Source: Symbiodinium natans (Eukaryota; Sar; Dinophyceae; Suessiales; Symbiodiniaceae). Taken from it: 64,000 bases of DNA. The stretch lies in the NCBI GenBank assembly GCA_905221605.1, contig CAJNDS010002302.1, positions 270,001-334,000 of the forward strand, in the 5' to 3' direction. A program made the translations under genes and the position numbers. The notes under the pieces were generated by a model. The model had not been told where the DNA came from. It ran no database searches and saw only the letters and a program-made list of their open reading frames with translations. Below, one piece after another: positions 63,231-64,000 of this stretch (positions within the stretch are counted from its first letter, which is position 1; every line of letters begins with the position of its first letter).

Positions 63231-63536
63231 TAGGGTTTAGGGTTTAGGTTTATAGGGTTTAGGGTTTAGGGTTTAGGGTTAGGGTTTAGGGTTTAGGGTT
63301 TAGGGTTTAGGGTTTAGGGTTTAGGGTTTAGGGTTTAGGGTTTAGGGTTTAGGGTTTAGGGTTTAGGGTTTAGGGTTTAGGGTTTAGGGTTTAGGGTTTA
63401 GGGTTTAGGGTTTAGGGTTTAGGTTAGGGTTTAGGGTTTAGGGTTTAGGGTTTAGGGTTTAGGGTTTAGGGTTTAGGGTTTAGGGTTTAGGGTTTAGGGT
63501 TTAGGGTTTAGGGTTTAGGGTTTAGGGTTTAGGGTG
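63231..63536 (+). repeat. Longest TTTAGGG array (~305 bp)
   Basis: About 43 units with two shortened units (near 63280 and 63424) and one TTTATAGGG. It ends in TTCAGGG variants to about 63560. Confidence 0.96.
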
Positions 63537-63560
63537 GGTTCAGGGTTTAGGGTTCAGGGT

Positions 63561-64000
63561 TCGTTCGGGTTCACTGGGGGAGGTTTGGCGCCCCTGCAGC
63601 ATATTTCACATATCATTCCCAGCTTCGGGTTCATGCGTTGAGGGGTGGAGGGGTCCAGCGGTGTCGCGTTCAGGCTGTCGGGGCGGAGGTTAGCTCAAAC
63701 CCTTTGGGGTTTCAAGGTTGCGGGCCTGGGGTGTGGGTGGGGTTCGTAAGGCTTTTGGAGGCTAAGGGCTAAGGGCTTACAAGAGAGGCAAAAGAAGAAA
63801 AGTCATGTGGGTTCCTCTTTGACCCTCATATAACCTTGCAACCCCTACAAAGCCTAGGCCCTAGAAACCTACAAACTTTAGAAACGCAAGCCTGCAAAAT
63901 CTAGAAACCTGGCAACCCTAAATGCTGGAAACCTTCAACCCTCAACCCTACAATTCCTACACCCTAAAACCCCATAAGCCCGAAACCCTACAAACCCTAT
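63561..64000. other. Unique right end of the window
   Basis: GC-rich spacer to about 63780. After that comes degenerate sequence with CCCTACAA- and CCTAGAAA-type units. No gene and no telomere-type terminus. Confidence 0.6.

Overview
The window looks like subtelomeric nuclear DNA of a eukaryote with plant-type TTTAGGG telomere repeats. A dinoflagellate is my best guess: telomere type, GC-rich intronless element genes, a J-domain-bearing replication protein, and very sparse coding. Chromerids, cryptophytes and green-lineage algae share the telomere unit and cannot be excluded from sequence alone. Base 1 lies inside a C-strand array (CCCTAAA on +), the orientation expected at a left chromosome end. 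No ordinary cellular gene was found. I saw no rRNA, convincing tRNA, or spliced-leader gene.

Most of the 64 kb is a mosaic. More than 100 interstitial TTTAGGG arrays (roughly 30-300 bp, in both orientations) alternate with non-repetitive spacers of about 100-400 bp. Many arrays are locally homogenised to one variant: TTTAGGC, TTTAGGGG, TTGAGGG, TTCAGGG, TCTAGGG, TTTGGGG, TATAGGG, or 9-mers such as GGGTTTATA. Some meet head-to-head like fused telomeres (around 30651). Spacers carry small interspersed repeats with inverted ends (several MITE- or SINE-like families), a 30-bp minisatellite (6041-6576), an almost pure C tract of about 410 bp (20309-20718), a TAG trinucleotide array (32606-33112) and TA arrays.

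Two elements hold all the credible coding capacity. (1) At 26082-29975, a 3,894-bp element sits in a TTTAGGC array and is flanked by a TA duplication that restores the array register exactly. It has perfect 269-bp direct repeats at both ends, each with imperfect inverted ends. It encodes a J-domain + HUH-endonuclease + superfamily-3 helicase Rep-like protein and a Tc1/mariner-IS630 type DD34E transposase on the same strand. Between the two genes are about 11 copies of a 19-bp iteron-like motif. This combination of transposase, Rep and candidate iterons is the most interesting object here: it may be a transposon that also replicates, perhaps as a circle.

(2) At about 33721-38910, minus strand, a non-LTR retrotransposon lies in telomeric repeats between ~21-bp direct repeats. 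It has a zinc-module ORF1 whose stop overlaps the ORF2 start (ATGA). ORF2 carries an APE endonuclease, reverse transcriptase and RNase H. ORF2 is broken by a nested ~0.68-kb AT-rich element with ~35-bp inverted ends (about 35376-36053).

Other long open frames are antisense shadows of these genes or translations of low-complexity repeats.
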